Source: Diphasiastrum complanatum (lineage: Eukaryota > Streptophyta > Lycopodiopsida > Lycopodiales > Lycopodiaceae). From it: DNA of 64,000 nucleotides. The stretch spans positions 1 through 64,000 of the forward strand of contig MU832555.1 in assembly GCA_029204225.1 (NCBI GenBank), in the 5' to 3' direction. Below, one piece after another: positions 12,131 through 24,041 of the stretch. Every line of letters begins with the position of its first letter. Positions within the stretch are counted from its first letter, which is position 1. Under the pieces are notes generated by a model that made no database searches, was not told the origin of the DNA, and saw nothing but the letters and a program-made list of their open reading frames with translations. The translations under genes were made by a program, and so were the position numbers.

Positions 12131-14953
12131 CTATCCATGGTTGATGTTGCTGACTGTCAAAAAATTGCCCAAACTTGCTCCGTCGTCTCCTTGATTATCC
12201 CATAGTTGTGGACAGATATGAAATTGTTGATGTTGGGCATGATCAAGAGGTGGCATGTCTTGTAACTTCTTGATCTGCTCTTCCAGATGTTGGATCTGGT
12301 TATTGAGGGAAGCCACATGAGAGGTGGTACCTTATGTAGCTGTTGTGCCTCTGTTTGGACTGCTTTTAACTTTTTTCCCAGCTATTGATATGCAGAAGGT
12401 GAAATTACCGTGCCATCCGGGATAGGTAGTGGAGCATATCTTTGAAAATCAATCTGATTGACAATTGGCTGTCTTTCTGGGTTGCCTCTACTTGTAGCTA
12501 CTCCATGCATGTTTGCATATGGGACATCTAGTCAAATGTGAGTTCTTCATCCCGTACGTGCCCATGCCGCTTGTTCGTTGGCTTGCTTGACTACTTCAGC
12601 TGCATCTTGTAATTGCTTGGCCATCAACAGATTTTCCTGAATACTAGTGCCCCAAATGATTGGTAGTCGGAAATTTCCTAGGCAAAGTATTTCTGTGCAT
12701 CGTGATTTGTCCATATTGCCTTTTGCACTGAAGGGGAGAGATCATCCCAAGGACTCAAATAAGGGAGGGGTTCAGATCCATCTAGGTAGTTTTGTGGAGT
12801 AGCAGTGAATGGAAGAATATAGGGTTCATGGTGTGGAGGGATGTGTGAAGAGTTGGGTTGGGCGTGGATAGGTGTAGTTAGTGGAGATTGAGTGGTGGTA
12901 TAGACAGAGGGGATGAAGTGGTGGTAACGGTGGTTTGAAGGAGTTGGACAACGAAAGAATTAGAATCAAAATTAAAATCAAATGAAGTTGAGGTGTCGGT
13001 GGTAGTGACTGTGGGTGGCGATTTAGAGGTAGAGGATGGTAAAGAAACAGAAATAGTGATTGGAGTGGAAGAAGTCGCGGTGGCGATGGAGAGTGAGGTG
13101 GGTGTGAGAACCATAGTGGTCGTTACTTGAGTGGCGTCGAGTGAGACTCCCTGGTCCGCCTGAGTTACGGCTAGAATCTGTCGTTGTATGGCATGGCCTG
13201 CTATTGTTGTAACTGTTGCTGGAGAGGCCGTGTTGGTGAGAACTTACGCTAGTTGAGCAGAGTAATGGGCCACCAATGTGTGGTCAAAGGTGCCTGAGTC
13301 ATCTCCCCAAAGCCGTGTCCTCCTAAGTCCTCTGCTTCTACTTCGGGATCATCTTGTTGTTGAGCTGCTTCACCGACTATATCAGCCTCTTGATCCTTGG
13401 CTATTCTGCTGGACTTCTTTCTTCGTATGAGGTATTTGGGTGATTCCCCCTCAAGTAGCATATGCTTGAAGGTTTGTCCTCGCACGGTAGCCTGATGTGG
13501 CACATTCAGATATTTTGTAGTGATGCTTTGTGGGCATTGGGCCCCCAGGTGATGGGTTAGGACCATTGCGAGGATATGCTCCACCTTTGTCACGGCCTTC
13601 TTCATCTTCAATGCGGCATTTACCCACCTAGCCAACTTATCCACCCACTTGTAAGGTTACATATCTTGCTGCCCCAATGCAAATGATAGGGCGAATAAGT
13701 CGCTAGGGAGAATGCAGTCCATACATGGGTTGTGGACTTCAGTTAGCATCTGGATTAGTTCGGCTATGTCCCATAGCTCTTGATCTCTGATAAAGCAAAT
13801 GGCATAGCCATCATTGGTGACAATGGCGCTGGAACCCCATCATCATCAAATAAGGTCTTCAAATAATTGGAATCATAAGAGATGTCGCTTCCATGAATTG
13901 TTTCGTCTTCATTCGAGAATCCAATTGTCTGCATCATGGTAACATCTACTGGGATGATCAGTTCACCTTGTGGTAGCACAGATCTTGGTTATCAGTCTTC
14001 AAGGGAATGGACATTCACACATTGGTGGTAGAAACAGGTTGGACGAATGGTTGATGACGGCAAGGAAACATGATGAAGGCTTGGTGGCAGGGCGAAGGAA
14101 CTGATAGTTCTATAGTTGCAGCCTTGGACCCTTGCAATGTTGAGCTTTGACCGCCACTTCCTGGGTGAGGAGCTCGCTTTATTTTGCAGGTTCACGGTTG
14201 TGTTTATCTTTCTTTTTCTGCAGCTCTTTCTTTTGATCCATTACTTCTGGATCTCTTTGGGCTTCATAAGACGGGATTCAACTATCATTGCTCCAGAGAG
14301 TTTTTTTCGATCAAGATTGATCTAACTCATCTGTTGTTTGAGTTTTGTCCTTTCCTCCTCAGCTTCTTTGCTTAATTTCTTATGTCTTCTAGCTGCTTCG
14401 CCTGCTTCTTAGATCTTCGTTTGGCTGATCATCCATTGTAGGTGGTAGTTAGTCTCCGCAAAACACTTGCAATGATCTATCAACTGCTTCGGTAAGACTA
14501 TAAAAAACTGGGGATTTTTTAGAAGAAGAGTGAACTGATAATAAACAGACAGATGGAAGGTAGGGTGGAGGTGGTGACATCGGTAGATGGTGTGGATGAT
14601 AGGTATGAGGATGGGTGCAAAAGTATGGCAAGAGGCCGATTGAAGAAGGAGACTGATTTCCCAATGTTTGTGTTTCTCTTTTCTGAAGGATCTTCATCGT
14701 GATTGGAATACTTCTTCTGATTAAGTCGCTTTGGATTGTCCATCTGTCTTCTTAGCCTTGTCGTTTTCATATTTGACTTGTGACCTTGGTCGTCGATCTT
14801 GCTGATGTTGTTACTGGCAGTGTAACTGCTCACGTGGATCCAAGCAAATCCACTCTCTCCCCTCCAAAAAATTTGTTGGTGGGGATGTTGTTGCTGGTAA
14901 CTGTTCATGCTCAAGATTTGATCGGCGTGTGGAACACGTAGTTGAAAACACAT
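12131..14953 (-). pseudogene. Decayed transposon-type ORFs, family unknown
   Basis: Several minus-strand frames in series (14953-14519, 14195-13992, 13979-13764, 13644-13249, 13114-12878, 12316-12131) read like pieces of one broken protein: acidic NEDETIHGSDISYDSNYL, then KWVDKLARWVNAALKMKKA, then a charged stretch ending in QQQDDPEVEAEDLGG. A Ser/Thr-rich low-complexity part and a coiled-coil end (LEEQIKKLQD) follow. There is no RT, integrase or gag signature. The position, downstream of the gag at 15.9-17.2 kb on the same strand, suggests the accessory ORF of a gypsy-like element, but the family is unrecognised. Confidence 0.35.
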
Positions 14954-15888
14954 TGAACATGTGACTGGACTAAAGATTGAACAGATTTTAACTAAATTTG
15001 TTTCGATTTTGCTGTAGTTGACTCAAAGATAAATTTGACAATGAGATGCAGGAATTAACTCTAACGTGATCTGTACTTCGCAGATTTGGAATATGCTCAA
15101 AAATTTGAAACTCTGTATAAGGTGATTTGAAGATTGATAGAGGAATGACAAGTTCTTCTTGAGATACGCTACATGATGTCTCTTGTTCAATGGCTATCCT
15201 TGATGAACTAAAAGCAAATTTAGAAAAAGATATGTAATTAGAAGAAATTACCAAATCACAAAATTATGAAAAGTAAAGAAAGGAAGATACCAATGCTACA
15301 GAGAGTGAAAGCCGTAGAGCACTCATCAACATGTATAACTCACCTTGACAATTGCAATATGCCATTGGTTTTGTAGAGTAGTGAGACTAACTCTGACATG
15401 CCCTTGTCAAAACAAGACAGGGTTGGTGACACTAAAATCTACCATCATTGATAGCAAAAGTTGTAAGATATAGTGTGAGATGCAGCTATGGGTGAGGAAC
15501 TATGTCCTGAGTACCTCTCTGAGCAAGAGATTCAGAACCGAATCTTAGATTTATTGTGTATTGGCACATTGGAAATCTTATCAGCATGTGGAAAGACAAA
15601 TAGATTTGAGGTTGTAGAAGGGGAGAAAAACTGACAATTCCATGTGGAGGCTGCTCTTGGTTGGACATTGTAGCAGATGACGAAATATCGGCTTCACTTT
15701 TTTTCGACAAGGACTCATTTGCATTATGGAGTTGGTGTATTGTGCAGTATTGTAGAAGTTTGCCAGAAACTTCTCGATTGAGCAGCAGGATTAACTGTTG
15801 GTTGCTATGGTGCTCGTGTGGTTGTTGTGAGGATCCTATTGTAATTCATAACTGACGTGATGGGCAGGTAGGATCTTAGTTGGTTGTT

Positions 15889-17190
15889 TCAGACAACACC
15901 TTTGAAACTATGTTTTCTAATACAGTCGGGACACTCAGCATGGTACTTTGTCTTGACTGGACAATCAACCATGAAGTGGCCAGTTTCACTACAAATAAAA
16001 AATCTGATGTGCAATGGCCCTTGTATAATGGCATAGCCATCTTGTATGGCTAGTGGTTCTGGACTTTCAGATGAATATTCAGGATAAGACAAGGAATGTC
16101 TAGACTGTGATGATTGTTCTTCATATTGTTGAACTGTATGTGCGTGGATAAGATGATATGAAGGACAAACATCAACAGGATGCATAGCCCGGCAGTGTGG
16201 GCACCATATTGGTTGTCGTCTATAAGGTACCTGTGCAGGGTTTGGTTGACAAGGCATATTGCTTTGGATAGACTTCAGGGTAGCTTGAAACTCATTGGTG
16301 AGTTTCTCCATTTGTAGTTGACGTTGTTTATTAAACAACTCCAACTGGGATTTCCAAAGCTGACCTCGGGTGTCCTCGATCGGCTTTGACTCATGGACAA
16401 GAGCACGTGGTGCTTGCCTTTTCCTGGATTCGCCAACATCTGATCCTTCGTCTTCTTCCTTGATGGCATCAGACATAGCTAATTTGAGGCTCATATATTC
16501 GTCATTGGATTTAAACTCGCGTCTAATCCATCTTGGAAGTCCGACTAGGAACCAGATGATGAGCATCTGTTCGGAGGGCTGTTCTTGTACTTGACTTTTG
16601 AGGCGTTTGAAATGCTCGATATAGTCTCGTACACGTTCATCTTTTGCCATCTTGATGTTACTCAATTTGACAAAAGGGCTCTCGATCAAGCGAAAGGGCT
16701 TAAAATGCTTGATAAATGACTCTTTCAAAACTGACCAGTCTTTCTTATCTTCACGATCAAAGTTGAAAAACCAATCATGTGCTTTACCAATCATGGTCAT
16801 CGAAAATAGTTGGACCATAGCATCGAGAGATGTTTCGCCATACACATCACATGCATTCTCAAAGATTTGCAAAAATCTTTGAGGGTCCGAAGTACCGTCA
16901 AACTTTGGTAGATCTAGCTTGGGTGTACGTCTCTATAGATGAGCTCCGTGAGTGGTAGAAGCACCATTAAGGTTGGTTCGGACCTGGGAGGATTCAGCAC
17001 CAAAAGAATGGGCCCGTGCTCGTGAAGACTCGGCTCTATCAAGTTCTTGTCCCTCAAATGGGTTTGTGGATGGCTCTTGGAGTTGGGCCCGCATTTGGTA
17101 GAACCTATGACGTCTGATTTGTTCAGCTATAGGGGACCTTACCTCATATGGATAATCGTCTGGGATTCGAGGATCTATTTGCTGGTTCAT
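15889..17190 (-). mobile_element. Ty3/gypsy gag with one internal amber stop
   Basis: One continuous frame of 434 codons is broken only by a TAG near 16933, between GAHL and RRTPKLDLPKFDGTSDPQRF. After it come the classic gag blocks MVQLFSMTMIGKAHDWFF, WSVLKESFIKHFKPFRL and VRDYIEHFKRLKSQV, a charged linker, CPHCRAMHPVDVCPSYH, and near the end a zinc-knuckle-like FFICSETGHFMVDCP whose first Cys is Phe. Gag forms the particle and packages RNA. Protease and polymerase do not follow, so this copy is defective or deleted downstream. Confidence 0.9.
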
Positions 17191-17329
17191 TGGGTACTGT
17201 TGTGGTGTTTTTGTGTTGGGTATGTGTTTCCAGTGTTTTTGAATTTTTTAGGGGTTTTGGTATTTTTGGATTTTTTGGTGTTTTTTTAGATTTTGTTTTT
17301 TGTATGGGGTCAAAAATTTGTCTGGATTG

Positions 17330-17955
17330 AAAAAAAGGATGACTCGAAAAATAAAAGGCTTGAAACAATTGTATCGAAAAATTATGTTGGTGACTTGAAA
17401 AAATAAATCGAAAAATCTGTGTTGGTGATTCGAAAAAATTGTATAAAAAATCTGTGTAGGTGAATAAAAAAAAATGTATCGAAAAATAGAGGACTCGAAA
17501 AACAGATGACTAGAAAAAATTGTGTCGATAAATTAGAGGATTCGAAAAACAGATGACTAAAAAAATAGAAGACTCAAAAAAATTATATCGAAAAATTAGA
17601 GGACTCAAAAAACAGATGACTCAAAAAATAGAAGGCTTGAAAAATTGTATAAAAAAATTATGCTTTTGAATTAAAAAAATGTATCGAAAATTATGTAGTT
17701 GACTCAAAAAAGTGTATCAAAAATCTGTGCTGGTGAATTGAAAAAAATGTATCAAAAAAATCGAAGGCTCGAAAAAAATGTATAAAAAAATAATGAGTAT
17801 CGAAAAATATGGAGTATCGAAAAATAATGAGTATAAAAAAATAAGGGATATCAAAAAATAAGTAGTATAAAAAAATAATGGAGTATCCAAAAATATGGAG
17901 TATCGAAAAATTAAGGAGTATCGAAAAAATAAGGAGTATCGAAAAAATCAAAAGT
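17330..17955 (-). repeat. Leader minisatellite of the gypsy element
   Basis: Degenerate short units built on ATCGAAAAAT, GACTCGAAAAA and GAGTATCGAAAAATA (about 17-25 bp) fill the stretch between the LTR at 17959 and the gag start. Between 17800 and 17950 the unit is nearly regular at about 18 bp. On the transcribed (minus) strand it is U-rich with repeated UUUUUCGAUAC. Confidence 0.8.
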
Positions 17956-17958
17956 AAA

Positions 17959-18631
17959 TGTTGGAGGATATGCAAGATTTATACCACATTTCTAGCCTAT
18001 TTAGTTTACCTGAATGCTAGTTCTTACATTAATCCACAAACAAGAAAAGAAAACTAATCCACTCTAGGAAAGCAGCAAATCTAATCCACTCTACAATCCG
18101 CAACCACACACAACAGGGGGAAGGGCAAGATCATGAATGCATTCACTCAAGAAACAAGCATGATCAAGGAGCTCAATGGATGCACCAAATCTCGTGGAGG
18201 CTCTTCTCATTTCAGCATGGAGTATGTATATTTCACAAAAAGCTCCTCTTCACAAAGAGGGAGTCTCTTAAATAAGCAAGAGAGCTCCTTAGCAAGCATC
18301 CTAGTGAAATTTTCACATTTTACAAATTATAAGTGGAATAATACTCTCCACTAGAGGTCACAATCAAAAGGTGGCTCTCTCTACTTTCTTTAAGAGGGGT
18401 CTACTTGCATTTATTACATTTGCCTAGAAATACTAGTTCCTACATGGTCATTCCATCTTTCGAGATTCACCACGAGGCTTACACAGTTCTTGCTTGTCAT
18501 TACTACTAGTATTTCTCGGCTCTCAGTCTTTGTTCATCTCATCTTCTCAGAGACCTTCTCAGTCTAAGGTGAGAGGTGCTCTTGGGTAGCTCTATCCGAG
18601 TATCTTGGGGATTTGTTAGAATCAGCCAACA
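17959..18631 (-). mobile_element. gypsy LTR (TGTTGG...CCAACA)
   Basis: A 673-bp segment with TG/CA ends is clearly related to the LTRs at 22296-23409 and 35180-36261: shared words include CCACTAGAGGTCAC, CAAAAGGTGGCTC and CCTACATGGTCATTCC. It lies upstream of the leader minisatellite and gag on the minus strand, so it serves as that element's 5' LTR. I did not find a convincing primer-binding site just inside it. Confidence 0.75.
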
Positions 18632-19040
18632 CATCTTTAAGTTGATCATAAAGGTCAACTGGTTTGAGTTCACGACGGATGTTTTTAGGCAATCCAATCA
18701 AGAACATTTTTATGGCCATACGTTTGCTGATATTTTCATCAACACATTCTACTTTGAGAAATTTAAAACACTCAATGTAGTATTAAACAGACTCTTCACG
18801 ATGCATCTTGATATGGGTAATTTGAATGAATGGGCTCTGAGTCAGTTTAGATGGTTTGAAATGCTTGACGAGAGCGTCCTTGAGGGTGGTCCAAGAAGCA
18901 AGATCAGGAGCTTCGAGATTCAAATACCACTCTTTGGTTGTTCCATAAATTGCAAATGGTCGGTCTTCTATCATGCACGCTGATCCAATATCAGAGTTTT
19001 TTAAGTTGAAGAGTCCTCCAGTGAAGTTATTGGAAGGCAC
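18632..19040 (-). mobile_element. Second gypsy gag fragment
   Basis: Minus-strand frames encode AIYGTTKEWYLNLE, WTTLKDALVKHFKPSKL, SPFIQITHIKMHREE and, in an adjoining frame, MAIKMFLIGLPKNIRRELKP. These are gag core blocks homologous to, but distinct from, the gag at 15.9-17.2 kb. The fragment is cut off by the LTR at 18631 on one side and by the two-gene element at about 19041 on the other. Confidence 0.8.
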
Positions 19041-19677
19041 TATGAATGATCAAAGCTTGCTTCGGTAGTATCTTCATAGCTTTAGCTTGTATTTTGAATC
19101 TACCGAAGCAAGCTTTGATGATACACAGTTTTTGGTTTAGCACGTGTCCTTGTTGAGGCGCCTCTTAGTTCAGTCACTCTCGCATGCCTAATCGATATCG
19201 GCTAGATTGATCTGCCTTTTGAATCCATTCTGAATGAACAATTGCGCAATTTCTTTTGTTATCTTGTTTGTGCTTAAATAAGATGAGGGAGAGACCAATT
19301 ATGACCCTCATGAACGTTTTATGGCTAATGATAATGGCTAGTGATTATTCGGCTAATATAAATTCATAAATATTGGTAATAGATATTCGGGCAGGCCTAT
19401 GATTATTCGGACATGCTAATGATAGACTTTTTATGGTATTGCAACGTAGGTACAATGGTGTATCTCTCTGATTGGTGGACATTTGATTCATGGACAAATG
19501 TATGGCTGTGATTAACAAGAAAGGGCTATAAATATGGGCACCACCTTATTTACTAAGATTCCATGATCTTTTGTTCATAATTCCATTGTTATTTTGTTCT
19601 CTGGCCTTCTCTCGCAATATTGAATCGACGTGCGTGCCTTCATTTTTTTGTCCACTTATTTCTCATTCTCGCGCGTC
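19041..19677 (+). promoter_or_regulatory. Promoter half of two-gene element, copy C
   Basis: This is the reverse-complement homologue of 52281-52745 and 58206-58700, followed by the same 5' flank as gene X at 51.7-51.96 kb. In order: a hairpin (arms 19049-19068 and 19100-19119, 20 bp each, perfect), the word ATCGATATCGGCTAG near 19191, shared blocks TTCTGAATGAACA and CGTAGGTACAA, a TATA box TATAAATA at 19527-19534 followed by TGGGCACCAC, and an iteron-like motif at 19615-19634 (AATATTGAATCGACGTGCG). It stops at 19677 where a gypsy LTR begins. The gene X coding half lies beyond the insertion, at 43.08 kb. Confidence 0.7.
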
Positions 19678-20386
19678 TGGAGTGGGTTTCTTTCCTTGAA
19701 TATGTCAAACCAAGATCTAGTCAATCTAGCATCAAGGAGACGAAGTTAGTTGTCACGCGTAGGTTCATTCCCATGAGAGCAATAGTATAGTTCAGATTTC
19801 AACATGAATGGAAGATCCAAATCTAACTCTAACATCCATTAACACTACGATCCACAACAAGATAGCTTACCCTTTCTCTCTCTCTCTCCCCCTTTCTCTC
19901 TCATAAAAAGTATAATAACATGCAATCCCAATAACAATCAGATCCAACAATTAGCAAAAACCAAAGAAAGCATGAGAGATGGAGGAAAAGTGATAGAGAG
20001 CAAGGATATTCATCAATCCATTTCTGAAGAGAACCAATCTGCTTTATTGAAATGAGGAAATGAACATCTGTAGGAACTCAAGTTGGTCTCTTTTTATAGT
20101 AGAGAGGAGGACCCTGGCCTCTGAATCCTATTGGTCCATTTGTGCCTCCCTAATTATTCAAATTTAAAAAAGAGTGAGAACCATCCAAATTGGAGGAAAA
20201 CCCAACTTTATTCACTAACTTGACATTTAGGCCCTGCGATATTAAAAGTCTCACAAAAAGGCCTAAAGTCCTTTTATTGACTTTCTAAAATAACTATGTG
20301 ATCATCGGGTTGGACTTACACATGCAAGGTTCCAAATCCTGCTCACTTGTTAACTAGGGTTAGTGGGATCCGCAAACCCTCCAACA
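19678..20386 (-). mobile_element. 3' LTR of Athila/Tat-like gypsy
   Basis: A 709-bp LTR with ends TGGAGTGGG and CCTCCAACA (plus-strand reading). It is about 93-95% identical by eye to the LTR at 42392-43075 in the same orientation. On its internal side the minus strand reads TTGGTGGGGGATAC immediately before TGTTGGAGGG, a good polypurine tract, which identifies this as the 3' LTR of a minus-strand element. Confidence 0.8.
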
Positions 20387-20652
20387 GTATCCCCCACCAA
20401 AACTGGTGGCAATCCCACGACACCTTCGAGATGCAGTTATTGGGGACTCTTATTAGCTTCGCGCCGAATCTTTATTAAATGGTATGACACCTTCTCCATA
20501 AAGTCGAGGCGGACAGTATTGAGATCCAAGTTATGGGACAGAAAACAATGATGGGCTCCTGCAATCCACTTTGAGGTTGTCCATGATGTGAAGCGAGATT
20601 CCTAGGAGCCTCCCATCAATGTTGCACAAAAATATAAACGAGCAACCGACAA

Positions 20653-20900
20653 CTAATCTTTGATATTCTCTAAGGCCATCGACTTATTTGGATCGAATGG
20701 ATCTAGAGAGTGGTCATACTCTCGCTGGTACACTTGTAAAGCCCGGTGGAAATCCATCGATATTGTCCAAATGTAGGGCTGATGGATGATTGGCCAATTG
20801 TCCATAGCCAATCCCAAATCTTTCCATTTATTCCCTCTCGGCGTTGGCACATAATAAGGATCTACCCGCAATTGGCGAGAGTTGGATTGCGGCTATGACG
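20653..20900 (-). pseudogene. Retrotransposon accessory ORF (VDPYY type)
   Basis: This 72-codon frame (RVDPYYVPTPRGNKW, DNWPIIHQPYIW, REYDHSLDPFDPNKSMAL) is homologous to the larger ORF at 34126-34962 (VDPYYMPLKRRNPW, VNWPVI, GLDPIRINPNTALQL). Both lie a few hundred bases before a 3' LTR, the position of the env-like or extra ORF in Athila/Tat gypsy elements. The function is unknown; only the C-terminal part survives here. Confidence 0.55.
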
Positions 20901-21400
20901 GTTATTTATGGGTTGTTAATGATGATGAAAGAGTCGCAGTCCGTAATATTGTGGTATGCTGCGGGCTGTGATGGTGAGGTGTATCCGTAGTAGGCCGTAA
21001 GATGGCTGGTGTGGCAGTCAGGAACGGTTGATGGAGGTCGATGGCAGTTGTTTGCGGGTGGCTACGGTCGTGGTGGGCGATGGCTATCATTGGTGGTCAT
21101 TTGGGCTGAAGGTGGTGAAGGAATCGTAGGCCGTAATATTGCGGTTATGGCGGTCTGTGATGGTTGATGGCGGTCAAGGACGGTTGTTGTTGGTTGTCAA
21201 TGGCGGTTGGAGGTGATAAAGGAGCCGGAGACCGTAATATTGCGGTGTTCTGCGGTTGGATACAGTTTCACTGTGCAAGCAGATCTCTACAGATCAATGC
21301 GGTCGTTTGTGTTGAATGTGATCTCGTTTTCAGTGTTGAAATAGAGACATAAATTGTCGGATAGATCATTAATACAGACTGTGGTTTTGGAATAGGCTAT
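20901..21400 (-). other. GC-skewed gypsy leader sequence
   Basis: There is no gene. The phrase CCGTAATATTG(C/T)GGT recurs near 20940, 21130 and 21230 amid GGTTG/GGCGG-rich sequence. It is contiguous with the minisatellite that follows and is most easily read as untranslated leader of the element whose 5' LTR is 22296-23409. Confidence 0.45.
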
Positions 21401-21439
21401 GCGTATCCGGTCTGATCGTCGGTGGAACTGTCTAGGGGC

Positions 21440-22085
21440 TAGCGTGGATCTGGGTTGATGGAAGTAGGCCGTCTGTTGACAGTTGTCTGAGGCCGTCGGT
21501 TGAGATCTGACTTAGGCTGTCGGTTGAGATATGACTGAGGCCGTCGGTTGCGATCTGACTGATGGGCGTCGGTCGAGATTGGACTGAAGGTCGTCGGTTG
21601 AGATATGAGAGATGGGCGTCAGTCGAGTTCTAACTGATGGGCTTCGATTGAGATGTAACTAAAGGCCGTCGGTTGAGATAGGTCTGAAGGCCGTCGGTCG
21701 ATATAGGTCTGAAGGCCGTCGGTTGAGATAGGACTGAAGGCCATCGGTTGAGATCCGAGAGATGGGCGTCGATTGAGATCTAACTGATGGGCTTCGATTG
21801 AGATTGGATTGATGGCCGTCGGTTGAGATAAGTCTGAAGCCCGTCGGTTGAGATAGGATTGAAGGCCGTTGGTTGAGATCCAAGAGATGGGCGTCGGTTG
21901 AGATCTAACTGATGGGCTTCAGTTGAGATCATACGGATGGCTGTCGGTTGAGATAAGTCTGAAGGCCGTCGGTTGAGATAGGATTGAAGGTCGTCGGTTG
22001 AGATCCGAGAGATGGGCATCAGTTGAGATCTAACTGATGGGCTTCGGTTGAGATAGGATTGTAGCGCATCGGTTGAGGTGTGAGA
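21440..22085 (-). repeat. 25-bp minisatellite with 125-bp higher-order repeat
   Basis: About 26 units of exactly 25 bp, on the model GGCCGTCGGTTGAGATAGG plus six bases. Between 21814 and 22063 the units fall into five types repeating in the same order, so a 125-bp (5 x 25) super-unit is visible (starts 21814 and 21939; less regular copies before). Because 25 is not a multiple of three and the unit lacks stops, every minus-strand frame stays open, giving spurious proteins with a 25-residue period. Confidence 0.9.
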
Positions 22086-22279
22086 GATGGCTCTGGTGCC
22101 GGTTGAGATGGAACCGTGGCTCAGTTGGGAATGGAGCGTGAAGCGTCTGTTGAGGAGTGCGGTTTGCGGTAAGCCAGTTTAAAAATGGTGTGCTCTGATA
22201 TGAAAGCATGGAAGTGCGGAGAGCAATGGTTGTGGAGCACAGATCAAAATGGTTTGAGCTGTGTAATGTCCGTGGAGCT

Positions 22280-22295
22280 GTGCAACGGCGCCAAA
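22280..22295 (-). other. Primer-binding site TGGCGCCGTTGC
   Basis: On the minus strand the LTR end CTGTGAACA is followed by TTTGGCGCCGTTGCAC. TGGCGCCGTTG is the primer-binding site well known from Athila/Tat-type plant gypsy elements. It fixes the LTR at 22296-23409 as a 5' LTR of a minus-strand element. Confidence 0.8.
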
Positions 22296-23409
22296 TGTTC
22301 ACAGATTCACTGAATCTGTGAACACAGTTTTGTCTCTTTTCTTTCTTTTATTACTTCTGACATTATAGTTTGTTATGGAATATCTTCTTGTTAGAACAGT
22401 CAACAACAGAAGCATTTCTCAGTTTCAATGTATTTTCCAGCCTGTCAATGGGAGAACGGGTTTGATACTCAACTACATGCATACACTAGCCATGTAACCA
22501 TCTACAACTCAAGAGGATCAGCATTTCAGAGCAAGGAGCAAACCTACACTAACTACTGAATCAAAGAACAATAAAAAACTAGATTAGCTACTGAAAACAA
22601 GATTCAAGAAACAAGAAACAAGAAACAAGAACAAGAAACAAGATTCCTAGCAGCATTTTAACAATCTAAGAATCAAGAAACACTCATCACTTGATGCTTA
22701 GATTACTCAAGAACAATCAAGAACTGGATTGTAAGGAAATGTGCAAGATCTATGCCACAAACCAGCCTATCTAGTTTACTTGAATGCTGAATCCTACTTT
22801 AATCCACAACAAGAACTGAATCCTAATCCACAACTAACAAGAAACAAAGAAACAAGATTCTAGTTAATCCACAATGTAAGGGAATCAAGCATGCTCATAG
22901 AAACCTCACTCAAGAGCATTGCCATGAACAAGGAGCTTAGTGTTCTTCAAGAACTCATGGAGGATCTTCTTTATTAGCTCAAGAGAACTTGAAATACAAA
23001 AAAAGCTCTCTCACAAGAGAGGGGGGCCCCTAAATAAGCAAGAAGGCTGCCCATGAGGAGCTCAAGTGGCAATTCCACCAAACTAGAAATTACATGTGGA
23101 ATTTGCCCTTCCACTAGAGGTCACCATCAAAAGGTGGCTCACTCTTACTATTTTAAGGGGGGTCTACATTTATTACAATTATTCAAGGAAATGTTACTAG
23201 CTCCTACATGGTCATTCCTTCTTTGGGATACATCGTGTAGGCTCACATAGTTAATCATTATCTTCCTAGCTAGTATTTCCTTGGCTCTCATGCTCAGCTC
23301 TCAACTTCTTCTGCTCTCTTCCTTCTGAGACCTCCTCGGTCATGGGTGAGAGATAAATTGTGTCTTCAGCTTGGCTCGGCATCTGAGGATTCTCTGGAAT
23401 CTGCTAACA
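22296..23409 (-). mobile_element. gypsy 5' LTR (1114 bp) with 29-bp terminal palindrome
   Basis: Ends TGTTCACAG and CTGCTAACA. The first 29 bases (22296-22324) are a perfect palindrome: TGTTCACAGATTCA, one C, then its reverse complement. It is homologous over its whole length to 35180-36261 in the opposite orientation. Its outer end abuts the 3' LTR of the polymerase-less element at 23410, which lacks its last 15 bp there, so this element probably inserted into that one. Its own 3' LTR is not in the expected place. Confidence 0.85.
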
Positions 23410-24041
23410 AAGATCCAATCCATGTCCCTGATCTTTGGTTACGATAAGGAGCAAACCAACAATCCTGCCAATGTAGAAAAAACAGCATCTACATACAAAA
23501 TGAGATGCAAACTCTAAGAGATACTGATCAAACATGAACCAGAACATAAAATATGTTTGTTGTCCATACAATTATATTACCCTACTATATTTCACACATG
23601 TGAAACCGAAAATAACAATAAATGAGCATTCTACACACAAGATTGCAAGATAACACCAAGATAGTGCACCAATGAGTAGTAGAACCCAAAGAGAACCATG
23701 TATAATGATGAAATGAGAGAGAGAAGAGAGAAGATGTGTCTCTCCATGACTTACATCCTTTTATAGAGTGTCCAAACCCTATTTGGCCATTTGGCTTTCC
23801 CTCCAAAATGTAAACCCTACTAATTTTGGGTCTAGATTCAATGTACCCAAAGTTCAAATTTGAATCTCTCTCAAACTCGACTACCAACTTTCCCACACTT
23901 TCAAAAAGTGTTTATTGAATGTATTTTAAACTAATATAACTTCAAAAAGTTTATCTCTAAGTCTGAAATGAGTTTTGGCCTCTTATTGACAATTTACCAA
24001 AATATGACTAAACTAGAATAAACTAGTTGAAATCTCTCACA

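Noticed and set aside
21659-22302. Repeat proteins with a 25-residue period on the minus strand
   Set aside because: They follow from a stop-free 25-bp DNA unit read in any frame; there is no start context or conserved non-repeat domain.
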